This document shows, one piece after another, positions 18,254-26,993 of a DNA stretch of 41,227 nt; the stretch's first letter is position 1; each line of letters begins with the position of its first letter. The stretch comes from a bacterium BMS3Abin03 (GTDB lineage: Bacteria > Bacteroidota > Ignavibacteria > Ignavibacteriales > Ignavibacteriaceae), in assembly GCA_002898075.1 (NCBI GenBank), contig BDSV01000187.1, forward strand, positions 1 through 41,227. Reading direction: 5' to 3'. The notes beneath the pieces were generated by a model, which had not been told where the DNA came from, ran no database searches, and saw only the letters and a program-made list of their open reading frames with translations. The position numbers were made by a program, and so were the translations under genes.

Positions 18254-18496
18254 TATTTAATTCGAAATATTTGAATAATAATTGAATATTATAAGAGATG
18301 TAAGTCTATTCTCTTTTCTGATAAGTATAACAATCATAATATCTTAAACTGAATTAATTGTTCTTACTTTTGAAGCGGAGAATATGTTAACGTTGAAAGA
18401 ATAGTTAATAGAAATGGAAGATAAATGGTGAAAAAGATCGAGGTGGTTTAATGTTCTATGATTTTTAAATTATGAAATTAATATTGAAATAATATA

Positions 18497-19681
18497 TTGG
18501 ATCCGTTTAAAGAAAGAAATTTCCATAAGAGTAAAGACAGATCTTTAAAGTTAACTCTGATTTTAAAGCGCATAAAAATGCTTGATTACCTTCTAGTAAT
18601 CATTACAAATTTTAGCATCTCTTTGATGCAGTTGATTTTAAGAAAACAATCCTACGATTCTAAGCGATTATTAATAATATGTCTTCACAGATTAGGCGAT
18701 ACAGTTTTTTGCATACCTGCAATCAAAGGTGTTTATGATTGTTATAAAGAATACGAAATCTTCATTTTATGTTATCCCGAATCTAAAAATATTCTTGAGA
18801 TAAAATTTGAAAGTGAAAACATTATTACAATTGAGAAAAGTGATTTTATCTTGCAAAGGAGAATAGCAAAGAAAAATTGCAGAAAAACTGTTAATGACCT
18901 TAAGCCGGAAATTATTTTTGATTTAACAGGGAATCCTGCATCCGCATCACTTATCCTAAATTCGAGAGCGCAAGAAGTAATTGGTATAAACTTACTTTAT
19001 TTTAAGACATTATATACCACCTTCACACCTATCAGAGAGAAACCACATTTTATGGATATTTATTTAGATGTTCTTCGTTCTGTGAAGCCAGATTATAATA
19101 ATTATTCTTATCAGTTTGAAAGTAATTACAATCCAAAAGATAAAATTGTGATACATCCTTTTGCAATAAGAAAAGCAAAAGAATGGAATCTTAAAAAATA
19201 TATTAAGCTTGCAGAAAGATTAAGGAACAATTACAAAGTTTGTCTAATTGCTCCTCCTAACTTCATAGAAAAAGAAGTGTTATATGAAATAAAACAATTG
19301 AAAATTGACGTGAAGGTTACGAAATCATTAGGTGAGTTAATATCAATAATAAAAGAAGCAAGTTTATTTATTTCAAATGATTCGGGTCCCATTTATATTG
19401 CAAGCTTATTAGGTAAGCCAACTTTTACTATCTATGGTCCGACTAATCCGAAATTTTCTTTGCCCTTTGGTGAAAATCATCAATTTTATCAGAAAATTTT
19501 ACCTTGTTCTACTGATAAAGAAAAGGTTTGTTATACTCTTGGTGGTATAAATTGTCCGAGTCAGGAATGTTTAAACCTGATATCTGTTGATGAAATAGAA
19601 AACGCTGTTGCTGATTTTATAAAAAAATTAGGCATTAGAAGAAAAAATAAAGAAACCGAATCAGATTTAAATAACGGATAA
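18497..19681 (+). CDS. Glycosyltransferase family 9 (heptosyltransferase-like)
   Basis: GT9/ADP-heptose transferase fold. LLIICLHRLGDTVFCIPAIKG (about 58-78) is the N-terminal motif, KIVIHPFAIRKAKEWNLKKY opens the second Rossmann domain, and FISNDSGPIYIASLLGKPTFTIYG is the donor-binding motif. The 394-residue reading starts at TTG 18497. An ATG at 18578 (codon 28) would remove a basic N-terminal stretch, and neither start has a good Shine-Dalgarno site, so the N terminus is uncertain. It is followed two bases later by the polymerase/ligase gene. Confidence 0.88.
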   Translation: MDPFKERNFHKSKDRSLKLTLILKRIKMLDYLLVIITNFSISLMQLILRKQSYDSKRLLIICLHRLGDTVFCIPAIKGVYDCYKEYEIFILCYPESKNILEIKFESENIITIEKSDFILQRRIAKKNCRKTVNDLKPEIIFDLTGNPASASLILNSRAQEVIGINLLYFKTLYTTFTPIREKPHFMDIYLDVLRSVKPDYNNYSYQFESNYNPKDKIVIHPFAIRKAKEWNLKKYIKLAERLRNNYKVCLIAPPNFIEKEVLYEIKQLKIDVKVTKSLGELISIIKEASLFISNDSGPIYIASLLGKPTFTIYGPTNPKFSLPFGENHQFYQKILPCSTDKEKVCYTLGGINCPSQECLNLISVDEIENAVADFIKKLGIRRKNKETESDLNNG

Positions 19682-19683
19682 AA

Positions 19684-21150
19684 ATGTTGCAAATAAAGCG
19701 TGCATCTTTTGTAATAGAAAATAATTTAAACAATAGTTTCTTGCTGTTGATAGTTCTCCTGTCGGTATTAATCTCGGTTCTTTTTATCAATTATCTTTTA
19801 ATAGGAATCGCAGCAATAATATTAAGTTTACTGGTATTTATCTATGGAGAAAGATTCTTAATTGGGTTGATCATAGTTTCTCTCTTCACTTTGGTAAGCG
19901 ATCTTGGTACCACATTGCGCTTGTATGTTCACTTGATCGATTTTTCGCTTCTCGGATATCTTTTCATAAAAAAGTACGGTTTTAATTTTTCAGAGTATCC
20001 GAAGCTTCCTAAACCACTCATCTATTTTTTGTTGCTTTACTATTTTGCAATGATTATTACCACAATTTTTTCAGAACATATTTTAATCGGTATTGATAGA
20101 ATTTCAAGACAGTCAGTTTTTTTTATTATTGCATATATTTTCTTCTCCTTTCTTAAAGACATTAGATACGTAAAAATATACGTGATTGCATTAGTAATTG
20201 TAAGCTTGATATTAGCTTTAAGTTCTATATTTCAATTCTCTGCAGGTGGATTTAAGTTACTGGATTTTGCATTAGGTGTTCGATACAGGGTCACAGGTTT
20301 GATAAGCAATGTAGACGCAACAACAGCTTTTTTTATTTTAACATTTCCATTAGTCATCACACTCTCATTTTCAAAGACATATAAAAATAAGCAGCCGTTA
20401 TTCTTATTAATTATATTTATTTTAACTATCGGTATATTTTTAACCACTTCAAGGTCGGCAATAATGGCAATTTTGGTAAGCCTTTTATTTATTCTGTTTT
20501 ATTTGAAGAGAGACTTATTCAAAAAACTGATTGTTATTTTAGTAGTAATAGTATTACTTATTATTTTTATTCCTACACTAAGTCAATTAACTTTTATTTT
20601 TAGAGTTCAGGAGGGATTATCAAATCGGGATTACCTTTGGAAGATGGCTTTCGATATAATCAAAGACAATCCGGTTTTAGGAATCGGTCCGGGAGCATAC
20701 AAATTTGAAATGTTTAATTACTTCCCGGTAATGTTAAATACTTGGATAGGGAATCTATTCGTTGATCTTTATATTGCTACGGGTGGAGCAAACAACGCTC
20801 ACAGTATATTCTTAAAATTTACTTCTGATATGGGAATCCCGGGTTTAATAGCACTCTTCTATTTTATTACGCTGTATTTCCAGATTGCTGCCAGAACAAT
20901 TAAAAAAGCAAGGTATGGCAACCTGGAATTATTCTTAATAATTCTTTCGATTTCTGTTACGGCTGGTAGTATGTTCATCCGAGGTATATTTGATAGCATA
21001 GGAATACTTACTTATGGAATTATTACGGACGATTTACCCTTTTGGTTATGGTTTGGTATTTTAATTTTTTTCTACCAAAAACCGAAAGAATATTTTCTTG
21101 AAAAAGGAAAGACTGAATCGGCAGGTGGAACTGTATTATTAAATGAATAA
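19684..21150 (+). CDS. O-antigen polymerase/ligase (Wzy/WaaL family)
   Basis: A 488-residue inner-membrane protein with about 11-12 hydrophobic segments. Its Wzy_C region contains LTTSRSAIMAILVSLLF, then the large extracytoplasmic loop LSNRDYLWKMAFDIIKDNPVLGIGPG and GGANNAHSIFLKFTSDMGIPG, the Arg/His pattern of O-antigen ligases and polymerases. Sequence alone does not separate polymerase from ligase. Chain-length and flippase genes nearby favour Wzy-dependent polymerisation. It begins two bases after the GT9 stop. Confidence 0.88.
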   Translation: MLQIKRASFVIENNLNNSFLLLIVLLSVLISVLFINYLLIGIAAIILSLLVFIYGERFLIGLIIVSLFTLVSDLGTTLRLYVHLIDFSLLGYLFIKKYGFNFSEYPKLPKPLIYFLLLYYFAMIITTIFSEHILIGIDRISRQSVFFIIAYIFFSFLKDIRYVKIYVIALVIVSLILALSSIFQFSAGGFKLLDFALGVRYRVTGLISNVDATTAFFILTFPLVITLSFSKTYKNKQPLFLLIIFILTIGIFLTTSRSAIMAILVSLLFILFYLKRDLFKKLIVILVVIVLLIIFIPTLSQLTFIFRVQEGLSNRDYLWKMAFDIIKDNPVLGIGPGAYKFEMFNYFPVMLNTWIGNLFVDLYIATGGANNAHSIFLKFTSDMGIPGLIALFYFITLYFQIAARTIKKARYGNLELFLIILSISVTAGSMFIRGIFDSIGILTYGIITDDLPFWLWFGILIFFYQKPKEYFLEKGKTESAGGTVLLNE

Positions 21151-21158
21151 AACAATTT

Positions 21159-22268
21159 ATGAAAATTCTGTTATTATCCGATCCTTCAAATTCGCATACC
21201 GTAAAATGGGCAAACACCCTGCAGGAAAGGGGAATAGAAGTATTCCTGTTCGGGCTATCAGATTATGATCCTTCGCCTTATCATCAGGGAATTGAAATCG
21301 AATCGTTAAAAACACCTTCTTCAATAAAAAATAAGTTGAATGGAAATATACTTAAATCAGTTTATCTGCTTAAAATTCCCGCCCTAAAAAAAGTAATAAA
21401 ATCATTTAAACCTGATTTGCTGCATTCACATTATGCAGCCAGCTATGGATTTTTAGGTGCACTTTCCGGTTTCCATCCGTTCTTAGTTTCAATTTGGGGA
21501 ATTGATGTTTATATCTTCCCGAATGTTTCACTCATTCATAAAAATATTATTAAATATGCACTCAAAAAAGCTGATGGCTTAAGTTCAACAAGCGGGATGA
21601 TGGCAAAAGAAGCGGCTAAGTACACCAATAAGAAAATAGAAGTTGTTCCGTTTGGGATTGATCTGAATGTTTTAAAACCAAAGCAAGTTGTATCGAGATT
21701 TTCTGAGAATGATATCGTTGTTGGAACGGTGAAACATCTCGAATATAAGTACGGGCTGACTTACCTGGTAGAAACTTTTTCTTTGCTTGTTAAAAAACAT
21801 CCTGATTTGCCGCTTAAACTTTTAATTGTCGGCGGCGGTTCGATGGAGAAGAAATTGATGGAACTCTCCGCAGAACTTGAAGTCGATAATAAAATTATCT
21901 TCACGGGGAATGTACCGCATAATGAAATAGCGAGATATCATAATATGATGGATATTGAGGTGTATCTATCCGATTACGAAAGTTTTGGCGTTTCAGTAAT
22001 TGAAGCATCTGCCTGCGAGAAGCCCGTTGTTGTTTCAAATGTAGGAGGATTGCCCGAAGTTGTTGATGATGGTAAAACCGGTTTTATTGTGCCGCCGAAA
22101 AATCCGCGGAAAGCTGCGGAAGCAATAGAAAAATTAATCCTTGATAAAGGTTTACGAGAAAAGTTTGGAATAGCAGGAAGAAATAAAGTAGTTCGGTTTT
22201 ATAATTGGGAAGATAATGTTAATGAAATGATTAGGATTTATAGAAGATTAATTAAAGAAAAGCACTAA
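21159..22268 (+). CDS. Glycosyltransferase family 4
   Basis: A 369-residue GT-B enzyme. The N-terminal acceptor domain has KILLLSDPSNSHTVKWAN and LLHSHYAASYGFLG. The C-terminal donor domain has the E-x7-E motif, E274 and E282 in ESFGVSVIEASA, and PVVVSNVGGLPEVV, a retaining GT4 signature. It starts 8 bp after the polymerase gene. Its TAA overlaps the stop of the convergent GNAT gene by 4 nt (22265-22268). Confidence 0.93.
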   Translation: MKILLLSDPSNSHTVKWANTLQERGIEVFLFGLSDYDPSPYHQGIEIESLKTPSSIKNKLNGNILKSVYLLKIPALKKVIKSFKPDLLHSHYAASYGFLGALSGFHPFLVSIWGIDVYIFPNVSLIHKNIIKYALKKADGLSSTSGMMAKEAAKYTNKKIEVVPFGIDLNVLKPKQVVSRFSENDIVVGTVKHLEYKYGLTYLVETFSLLVKKHPDLPLKLLIVGGGSMEKKLMELSAELEVDNKIIFTGNVPHNEIARYHNMMDIEVYLSDYESFGVSVIEASACEKPVVVSNVGGLPEVVDDGKTGFIVPPKNPRKAAEAIEKLILDKGLREKFGIAGRNKVVRFYNWEDNVNEMIRIYRRLIKEKH

Positions 22269-22918
22269 TCATCTTTCATCTTTTTATAAAAGCATATAGT
22301 CTTATCATTTTCGGTAAAAGGTGCGGCTTCCCATTTTTTTATTTTATAATAATTAAATATTTCTTTATTGAATGATCTGATAGTTGCCCTTATTGTTCCA
22401 ACATTTTTTTCTTCAGCGATTCTGAAAAACTCTTTGAATAAATTTTCAAGTAGAAAAATTCCGAAACCGGCTTCCCTCATTTTAGGATCGAGTGCAAATG
22501 CGGTTACGGAATAAACCGGCTGTGGAAGTGTTTCCTCAAACTCTCTGAATTTCGGATATTCTTTTTTACCTAATAGTGATTGCAGCTTAGGTTTGAACAA
22601 TTCAAAGAAACGCGGATCGAAGATTAACCATGGCTTGAATAAAAATGATAAAATAATTGTGCCGGATAAATCCTTGTTCATCTTAGTTGCGTATCCGTCT
22701 TTGGCTCCGCACATATAACCGATTAGCTTACCGCTTTCTTCATCCACCGCGCAGAGAAAAATGTTATCGTATGTTTTATCCGTTCCAAACCACCGGATGA
22801 ATGCTTTAGCATACTTATCACCCAATCTTGAGTTAAAATGATCTTTGAACGAGATGCGATGAATCCGTGCAAGATCAGTTAAATATTTTTCATGGAATTC
22901 TGTGTAAGTGATTTTCAT
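22265..22918 (-). CDS. GNAT-family N-acetyltransferase
   Basis: A 217-residue protein with the GNAT fold: LARIHRISFKDHF (helix alpha-1), GYMCGAKDGYA (strand 3/4), YSVTAFALDPKMREAGFGIFLLENL (motif A; the acetyl-CoA loop reads REAGFG) and TIRSFNKEIFNYYKIKKWEAAPF (motif B). The substrate is unknown. It lies inside the glycan locus, tail to tail with the GT4, and is oriented like the ACP-SDR-ligase genes upstream, separated from them by a 362-bp repeat-bearing gap. It could acetylate or acylate an amino sugar. Confidence 0.85.
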   Translation of the reverse strand: MKITYTEFHEKYLTDLARIHRISFKDHFNSRLGDKYAKAFIRWFGTDKTYDNIFLCAVDEESGKLIGYMCGAKDGYATKMNKDLSGTIILSFLFKPWLIFDPRFFELFKPKLQSLLGKKEYPKFREFEETLPQPVYSVTAFALDPKMREAGFGIFLLENLFKEFFRIAEEKNVGTIRATIRSFNKEIFNYYKIKKWEAAPFTENDKTICFYKKMKDD

Positions 22919-22982
22919 ATTTTAAAAATGTTGTAATGATTTGAGCAATTAAGATTATTCAAGTTGGTCAGCCGTTTTGATA

Positions 22983-22998
22983 AACCGTTAAAACGGTT
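22983..22998. repeat. AACCGTT/AACGGTT hairpin, left copy
   Basis: Perfect 7-bp inverted repeat AACCGTT (22983-22989) and AACGGTT (22992-22998), followed by a T-run at 23004-23009. A matching copy lies at 23225-23240. The two bracket the larger hairpin element at 23056-23163 in the only intergenic stretch over 300 bp (22919-23280). The rest of that stretch has no gene I can support. Confidence 0.6.
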
Positions 22999-23055
22999 AA
23001 CACTTTTTTAATTCAGTAACCTAATATTTAAGGGACTGTTACAGACCTGTTTTTT

Positions 23056-23163
23056 TGTCACACCGAATCCCGGTTTATCGGGATGATGTGTCTCAATTTT
23101 AAAAAGGATGAGATTCTTCATCCCGACCAGTTTGCAACAAACTGGTCGGGGTTCAGAATGACA
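23056..23163. repeat. MITE/REP-like element with two hairpins and outer inverted arms
   Basis: Outer arms TGTCACACCGAA (from 23056) and TTCAGAATGACA (to 23163) are reverse complements at 9 of 12 positions. Inside are a 6-bp hairpin (ATCCCG at 23067-23072 with CGGGAT at 23079-23084) and a perfect 13-bp hairpin with a 3-nt loop (23122-23134 with 23138-23150). The G/C content of the arms stands out from the A/T-rich flanks. The layout fits a short non-autonomous dispersed repeat. It lies between the GNAT and ligase genes. Confidence 0.65.
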
Positions 23164-23224
23164 ATTAAGACTTATGCAACACATACTTAAATTGTGAGCT
23201 ACTTAATAACCGGCTTAATAATTT

Positions 23225-23240
23225 AACCGTTTCAACGGTT
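23225..23240. repeat. AACCGTT/AACGGTT hairpin, right copy
   Basis: Perfect 7-bp inverted repeat AACCGTT (23225-23231) and AACGGTT (23234-23240), followed by TTTT. It repeats the left copy at 22983-22998. It lies 40 bp beyond the ligase stop and could act as a transcript-end hairpin as well as a repeat boundary. Confidence 0.6.
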
Positions 23241-23280
23241 TTTTAATAACAAAAAAATTAGCCAGTCAACCTAATTGAAA

Positions 23281-24627
23281 TTAAATACCCGCTCTTTTCT
23301 TTTTGAATCTTTCACTGTGTTGTAATTCATTTGTAATTGTAATTTTCACAGGAACTTTAAAACTTTCTAATTTCGAGCGGCAAAATCTTTTTAACCGTTT
23401 TGTAAAATCCTTTTTATCCTCATCCTGTTTGAGAGAGACTTTTGCGCAGACGATATTCCCGGTAATCGGATTTTTTTCGGAAAATACGGTTGCATCCGCC
23501 ACATTATTAAGTTGAAGTATCACATCTTCTACTTCAGCAGGATAAACTTTTTCACCGCCTACATTTATCAGTTCAGATTTTCTTCCCAATATTTTTATAT
23601 ACTCTCCGTTAACCTCTACTGCATCGCCTGTAATAAAATATCCGTCATCCGTAAAAGGGCTGGGTGCGTTCAAATAACCGAGCATCGCAGAGTCGGCTTT
23701 GATTTGCAGCATACCGTCGACAATTCTTGTATTAAAACCTTCGCCGCCAATCTTTACCCAAAGTGAATCATCCGATTTCGATTTCGAGCGAAGCACACCT
23801 AATTCAATTAATCCGTATGTTTGCTGAAGTTTTATACCAGGGAAAATTTCTTTAATTCTTTTTAATGTACTTTCCGGCATCGGTTCCGTGCCGTAAGTTA
23901 TCAGCTTCATACTTGAGAGATCATAATTTTTATATGCTTCACTAATCAGCAGTAAGTTAAGAAATGTTGGTGAAGCAGGAAGCAGTTCGATTTTATGCTT
24001 TTCGATAAATGCACAAACTTTTTCCGGTGAGCGATCGTGCAGTGCTAATACGACCCCGCCGTTGGAAATTGTATGGAATAAAGTATTCAATCCGCCCCAG
24101 TGATCGAATAGAAGGAAGTTCACTGTTCGAAGCGATTTCCGGGGAGTCTTAAATTTTTCAAGTAATTTTGTAAAATTGTGAACCGCTGCTTTTGGTTCGC
24201 CTGAAGTTCCCGAAGTAAAAAGCACTAATCCCGGGTAATTATTTTCCCTTAAATTATTATAAAACTCATGATTTAAATTGTACGGTAATTGGGAAAGCTC
24301 AGTGTTATCATTCTCATCTATCGAAATAATTAATTCTGCACCTGCAATCTTCAACTTTTTATCAGCATCGTTTATGGATGAATTAATTAAAGGTACAATT
24401 ATGTTTCTGTTTTCTATTAATGCTAAAAGAAGCGAAATTGAAACAGGAGAGAAATCACCCTTTACGGAAACTACCTGTCCGGTTTGAATTCTATTTTTTT
24501 TAAGAAATTCTTTCTGTTCGGAGACCTTATCGATTAACCAATTATAGGAGAAAGATTTTTCATTCCAGATTATTGAAGTGCTACTTTTATTTTTCTCAAA
24601 GACTTCAAGCAGAAAATCAATGTACAT
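23281..24627 (-). CDS. AMP-forming acyl-CoA synthetase/ligase
   Basis: An ANL-superfamily adenylating enzyme of 448 residues. LVLFTSGTSGEPKAAVHN is the P-loop (A3), YGLIELGVL is A5, YFITGDAVEVNGEYIKILGRKSELINVGGEKVYP covers A7-A8, and a Lys cluster in RFKKKRAGI supplies the A10 lysine. It activates a carboxylate as acyl-AMP, here probably loading the adjacent ACP. The start is ATG at 24625-24627, sharing its A with the SDR stop (TGATG) and preceded by GGAGGAG. An in-frame TTG just upstream is spaced too closely to the Shine-Dalgarno site. The protein is shorter than typical 500-residue ligases. Confidence 0.9.
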   Translation of the reverse strand: MYIDFLLEVFEKNKSSTSIIWNEKSFSYNWLIDKVSEQKEFLKKNRIQTGQVVSVKGDFSPVSISLLLALIENRNIIVPLINSSINDADKKLKIAGAELIISIDENDNTELSQLPYNLNHEFYNNLRENNYPGLVLFTSGTSGEPKAAVHNFTKLLEKFKTPRKSLRTVNFLLFDHWGGLNTLFHTISNGGVVLALHDRSPEKVCAFIEKHKIELLPASPTFLNLLLISEAYKNYDLSSMKLITYGTEPMPESTLKRIKEIFPGIKLQQTYGLIELGVLRSKSKSDDSLWVKIGGEGFNTRIVDGMLQIKADSAMLGYLNAPSPFTDDGYFITGDAVEVNGEYIKILGRKSELINVGGEKVYPAEVEDVILQLNNVADATVFSEKNPITGNIVCAKVSLKQDEDKKDFTKRLKRFCRSKLESFKVPVKITITNELQHSERFKKKRAGI

Positions 24628-25316
24628 CAAACTCCTCCCATGTACACAATCTGCCCGTTAATCATACTGCTTTCGGGTTTGATAAAAAAATCGATAACAT
24701 TACAAACTTCTTCGGGTTTTCCAAACCTGTGGATTGATTGACGTTTTAATAGGATATCCATTTTTTCCTGTGCAACACCTTTGATTAGATCGGTTTTTAC
24801 TGCGGGAGGTGCAACAGCGTTTACAGTAATTCCATAATCTGCATATTCCTTGCTGAGAATTTCTGTTAATGTAGCAACGGCAGCTTTTGAAGCGGCGTAA
24901 ATTGCTTCACCTTCTAACTTGAACGGAATAGCAAACGTAACGAAATTAATTATTCGTCCCCATTTATTTTTCTTCATAAGTTTTGCTGCTTCCCTGCTGA
25001 ATAAAAATGTGCCGATAACATTTGTGTCTAAAATATTCCGGGCAGTTTCTACCGGCATAAGAAAAGAATGATTCATTGAAGCTATGCCGGCATTGTTAAT
25101 AAGCACATCCAGTTTCTCCTCGTTTTTCCTTATCTCTTTGAATAAGTTTAAAACAGCTTTTTCATCCGTAACGTTAAGAGTGAAGTGAGTATAATTCTGA
25201 TGAGTTAAATCGGATTCATTTCTGCTGCATCCAAAAACTCTGTGATTTTTTTCAAGATAGTACTCGGCAATTTTTCTGCCTATTCCTTTTCTGCTTCCCG
25301 TAATAAGGATGTTCAT
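24627..25316 (-). CDS. Short-chain dehydrogenase/reductase (FabG-like)
   Basis: A 229-residue classical SDR. The NAD(P)-binding motif is TGSRKGIG (6-13), NNAG is at 74-77, and the catalytic pair Y140-x3-K144 is in YAASK. The usual catalytic Ser, 13 residues before the Tyr, is Thr127 here (NFVTF). PPAVKTDLI matches the PG-motif region. It stands between ACP and ligase genes, so it may reduce a beta-keto or related acyl-ACP. It is joined to the ligase by a TGATG overlap and lies 7 bp after the ACP stop. Confidence 0.92.
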   Translation of the reverse strand: MNILITGSRKGIGRKIAEYYLEKNHRVFGCSRNESDLTHQNYTHFTLNVTDEKAVLNLFKEIRKNEEKLDVLINNAGIASMNHSFLMPVETARNILDTNVIGTFLFSREAAKLMKKNKWGRIINFVTFAIPFKLEGEAIYAASKAAVATLTEILSKEYADYGITVNAVAPPAVKTDLIKGVAQEKMDILLKRQSIHRFGKPEEVCNVIDFFIKPESSMINGQIVYMGGV

Positions 25317-25323
25317 AACTTTC

Positions 25324-25620
25324 TCAGCTTTCTTCTTTCAAGATTTCCGTTATGTAATCTGTTAAAGTACCTACATTCAAAAACGGGCTTACTCTTCTCG
25401 ACATAGCTTTCTCGGACGTGATGGTAATGTTCGTATCGAATTCTTCCGCCAAGTTTTCCTCTATGGCTACTATTAAATTAACCAATCCCAGCGAATCGAG
25501 CACACTGTTTCCGCTGAATAATTCCGTTTCCCTGCCTTTTGATATGTCAACTTTTTTATCTAATTCTTCATTAAATTCTTCAATAGTTTTTATTATGCAT
25601 TTATAAACTTTATCGTTCAT
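25324..25620 (-). CDS. Acyl carrier protein
   Basis: A 98-residue carrier protein. The phosphopantetheine site is S43 in SVLDSLGLVNLIVAIE, with a helix before it (CIIKTIEEFNEELDKK) and a final helix TLTDYITEILKEES, the ACP/PCP fold. I place the start at ATG 25618-25620. The open frame continues upstream to 25764, but that extension is a hydrophobic, non-ACP stretch with weak start support. It is the first gene of a minus-strand set with SDR and ligase, divergent from the GT2. It is likely dedicated to this locus rather than housekeeping. Confidence 0.88.
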   Translation of the reverse strand: MNDKVYKCIIKTIEEFNEELDKKVDISKGRETELFSGNSVLDSLGLVNLIVAIEENLAEEFDTNITITSEKAMSRRVSPFLNVGTLTDYITEILKEES

Positions 25621-25876
25621 CTGGTTTATCCGTATTAATTGAAAAAATCCGGTCTGAATATCTACATAGATATAAATAATTATGAGTGCTGCTAATATAA
25701 AGCAGTCTAATTTTGAATAAAAGTGAGATATATCTTGAAAAAAGCTTACCGGAACAACAATCAAATTACATTCATTTCATAAAAAAAGTATAGAATGTAA
25801 GAAAGGATTAATTAAACTTGTTAATAAAATATTTTATCTTTCATATCCGGTTTGATTTAATTTAAAAAATATTTAA

Positions 25877-26818
25877 ATGATAACAGTAATTTGCCCAACA
25901 TATAACGAAGAAGAAAATATTGAATATGTTTTAAAATTCTTTGTCGAATCTCCGCCCCGTGAAAAAGAGCTGTTAATAGTTGACGGCGGTTCTACCGATA
26001 AAACAAGAGAGATTGTGAAAGAGTGGCAAAGGAAAAACGATAATATACGTTTAATTTCAAATCCTGATAAGTATGTACCGTTTGCATTAAATCTCGGAAT
26101 CAAGTCGTCAAACGGAGATCCGATAATAAGACTGGATGCTCATACCCGTTATGAAAAAAAATATTTTGAAAAGATAATTGAAACATTCAAAAAGACCGGT
26201 GCCGATATTGTTGGCGGGCCTATGAATGCCGTCGGGAAAACTGATTTTCAGAAAGCGGTGGCTTATGCAACAAGCACGGTTTTCGGTGTGGGCGATAGTA
26301 AAATACATCAAGCAGAGTACGAAGGCGAATCAGATCATGTTTACCTTGGTGCCTGGCATAGAAAGTTATTTGCCGACATCGGATATTTTGACGAAAGATT
26401 AAAAAGAAATCAGGATGATGAATTACATTACCGGGCACGAAGCAGGGGTAAGAAAATATATTTAAACCCGGAGATAAAATCCAGTTATTATCCGCGTGAA
26501 TCCTTTAAATCATTAATTGCTCAATATTTCCAATACGGACTTTATAAGCCTATCGTATTAAAAAAAATAAAATCTGAAACCAAATTGAGACACTTTATCC
26601 CCACTTTGTACACTATTTACATAATTGGACTGCCAATTAGCATTTTATTTTTAAAATATTCGACCCTTTTAGTTGTTTATGTCCTTTTCGATTTTTATTT
26701 TTCTTTTAAGTTAAAAAAGAGTTTTAAAAGTAAACTCGATTGTTTGTTAATTTACCCGGCTATTCATTTATCTTATGGCTTGGGTTTTTTAATCGGCTTA
26801 TTTAAACCGAACCGGTAA
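25877..26818 (+). CDS. Glycosyltransferase family 2 (ExoA-like)
   Basis: A 313-residue GT-A enzyme. VICPTYNEEENIEYVL is the N-terminal nucleotide-binding strand, LLIVDGGSTDKTREIV follows, and the metal-binding DxD region reads LDAHTRY. RNQDDELHYRARSRG matches the catalytic ED/QxxRW zone in shortened form. Two or three C-terminal hydrophobic segments (about 235-270, 290-310) suggest membrane attachment. The pattern is like succinoglycan ExoA. The ATG at 25877 starts the plus-strand unit after the minus-strand ACP cassette. Confidence 0.9.
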   Translation: MITVICPTYNEEENIEYVLKFFVESPPREKELLIVDGGSTDKTREIVKEWQRKNDNIRLISNPDKYVPFALNLGIKSSNGDPIIRLDAHTRYEKKYFEKIIETFKKTGADIVGGPMNAVGKTDFQKAVAYATSTVFGVGDSKIHQAEYEGESDHVYLGAWHRKLFADIGYFDERLKRNQDDELHYRARSRGKKIYLNPEIKSSYYPRESFKSLIAQYFQYGLYKPIVLKKIKSETKLRHFIPTLYTIYIIGLPISILFLKYSTLLVVYVLFDFYFSFKLKKSFKSKLDCLLIYPAIHLSYGLGFLIGLFKPNR

Positions 26819-26993
26819 CCGAATATTCTTATACCTTCTTAAGGGGAGGTATTATACAATTATCGATTAATAAACTAAATTAGTAGTGTGTAATTTTGGA
26901 ATTTCAATTCATTAACTTATCTTTAATTTCTTTTAATAAAATACTTGCAAAGTTACCATCTAATTTGTTATTTTTTGAAAAAAGAATCCGCCT

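Noticed and set aside
25621-25764. 48-residue N-terminal extension of the ACP
   Set aside because: Hydrophobic, unlike any ACP, and ATG 25618-25620 gives a normal 98-residue carrier protein.
26831-26852. ATACCT/AGGTAT hairpin after the GT2 gene
   Set aside because: Only 6 bp plus wobble pairs and no U-run, so too weak to call a terminator.
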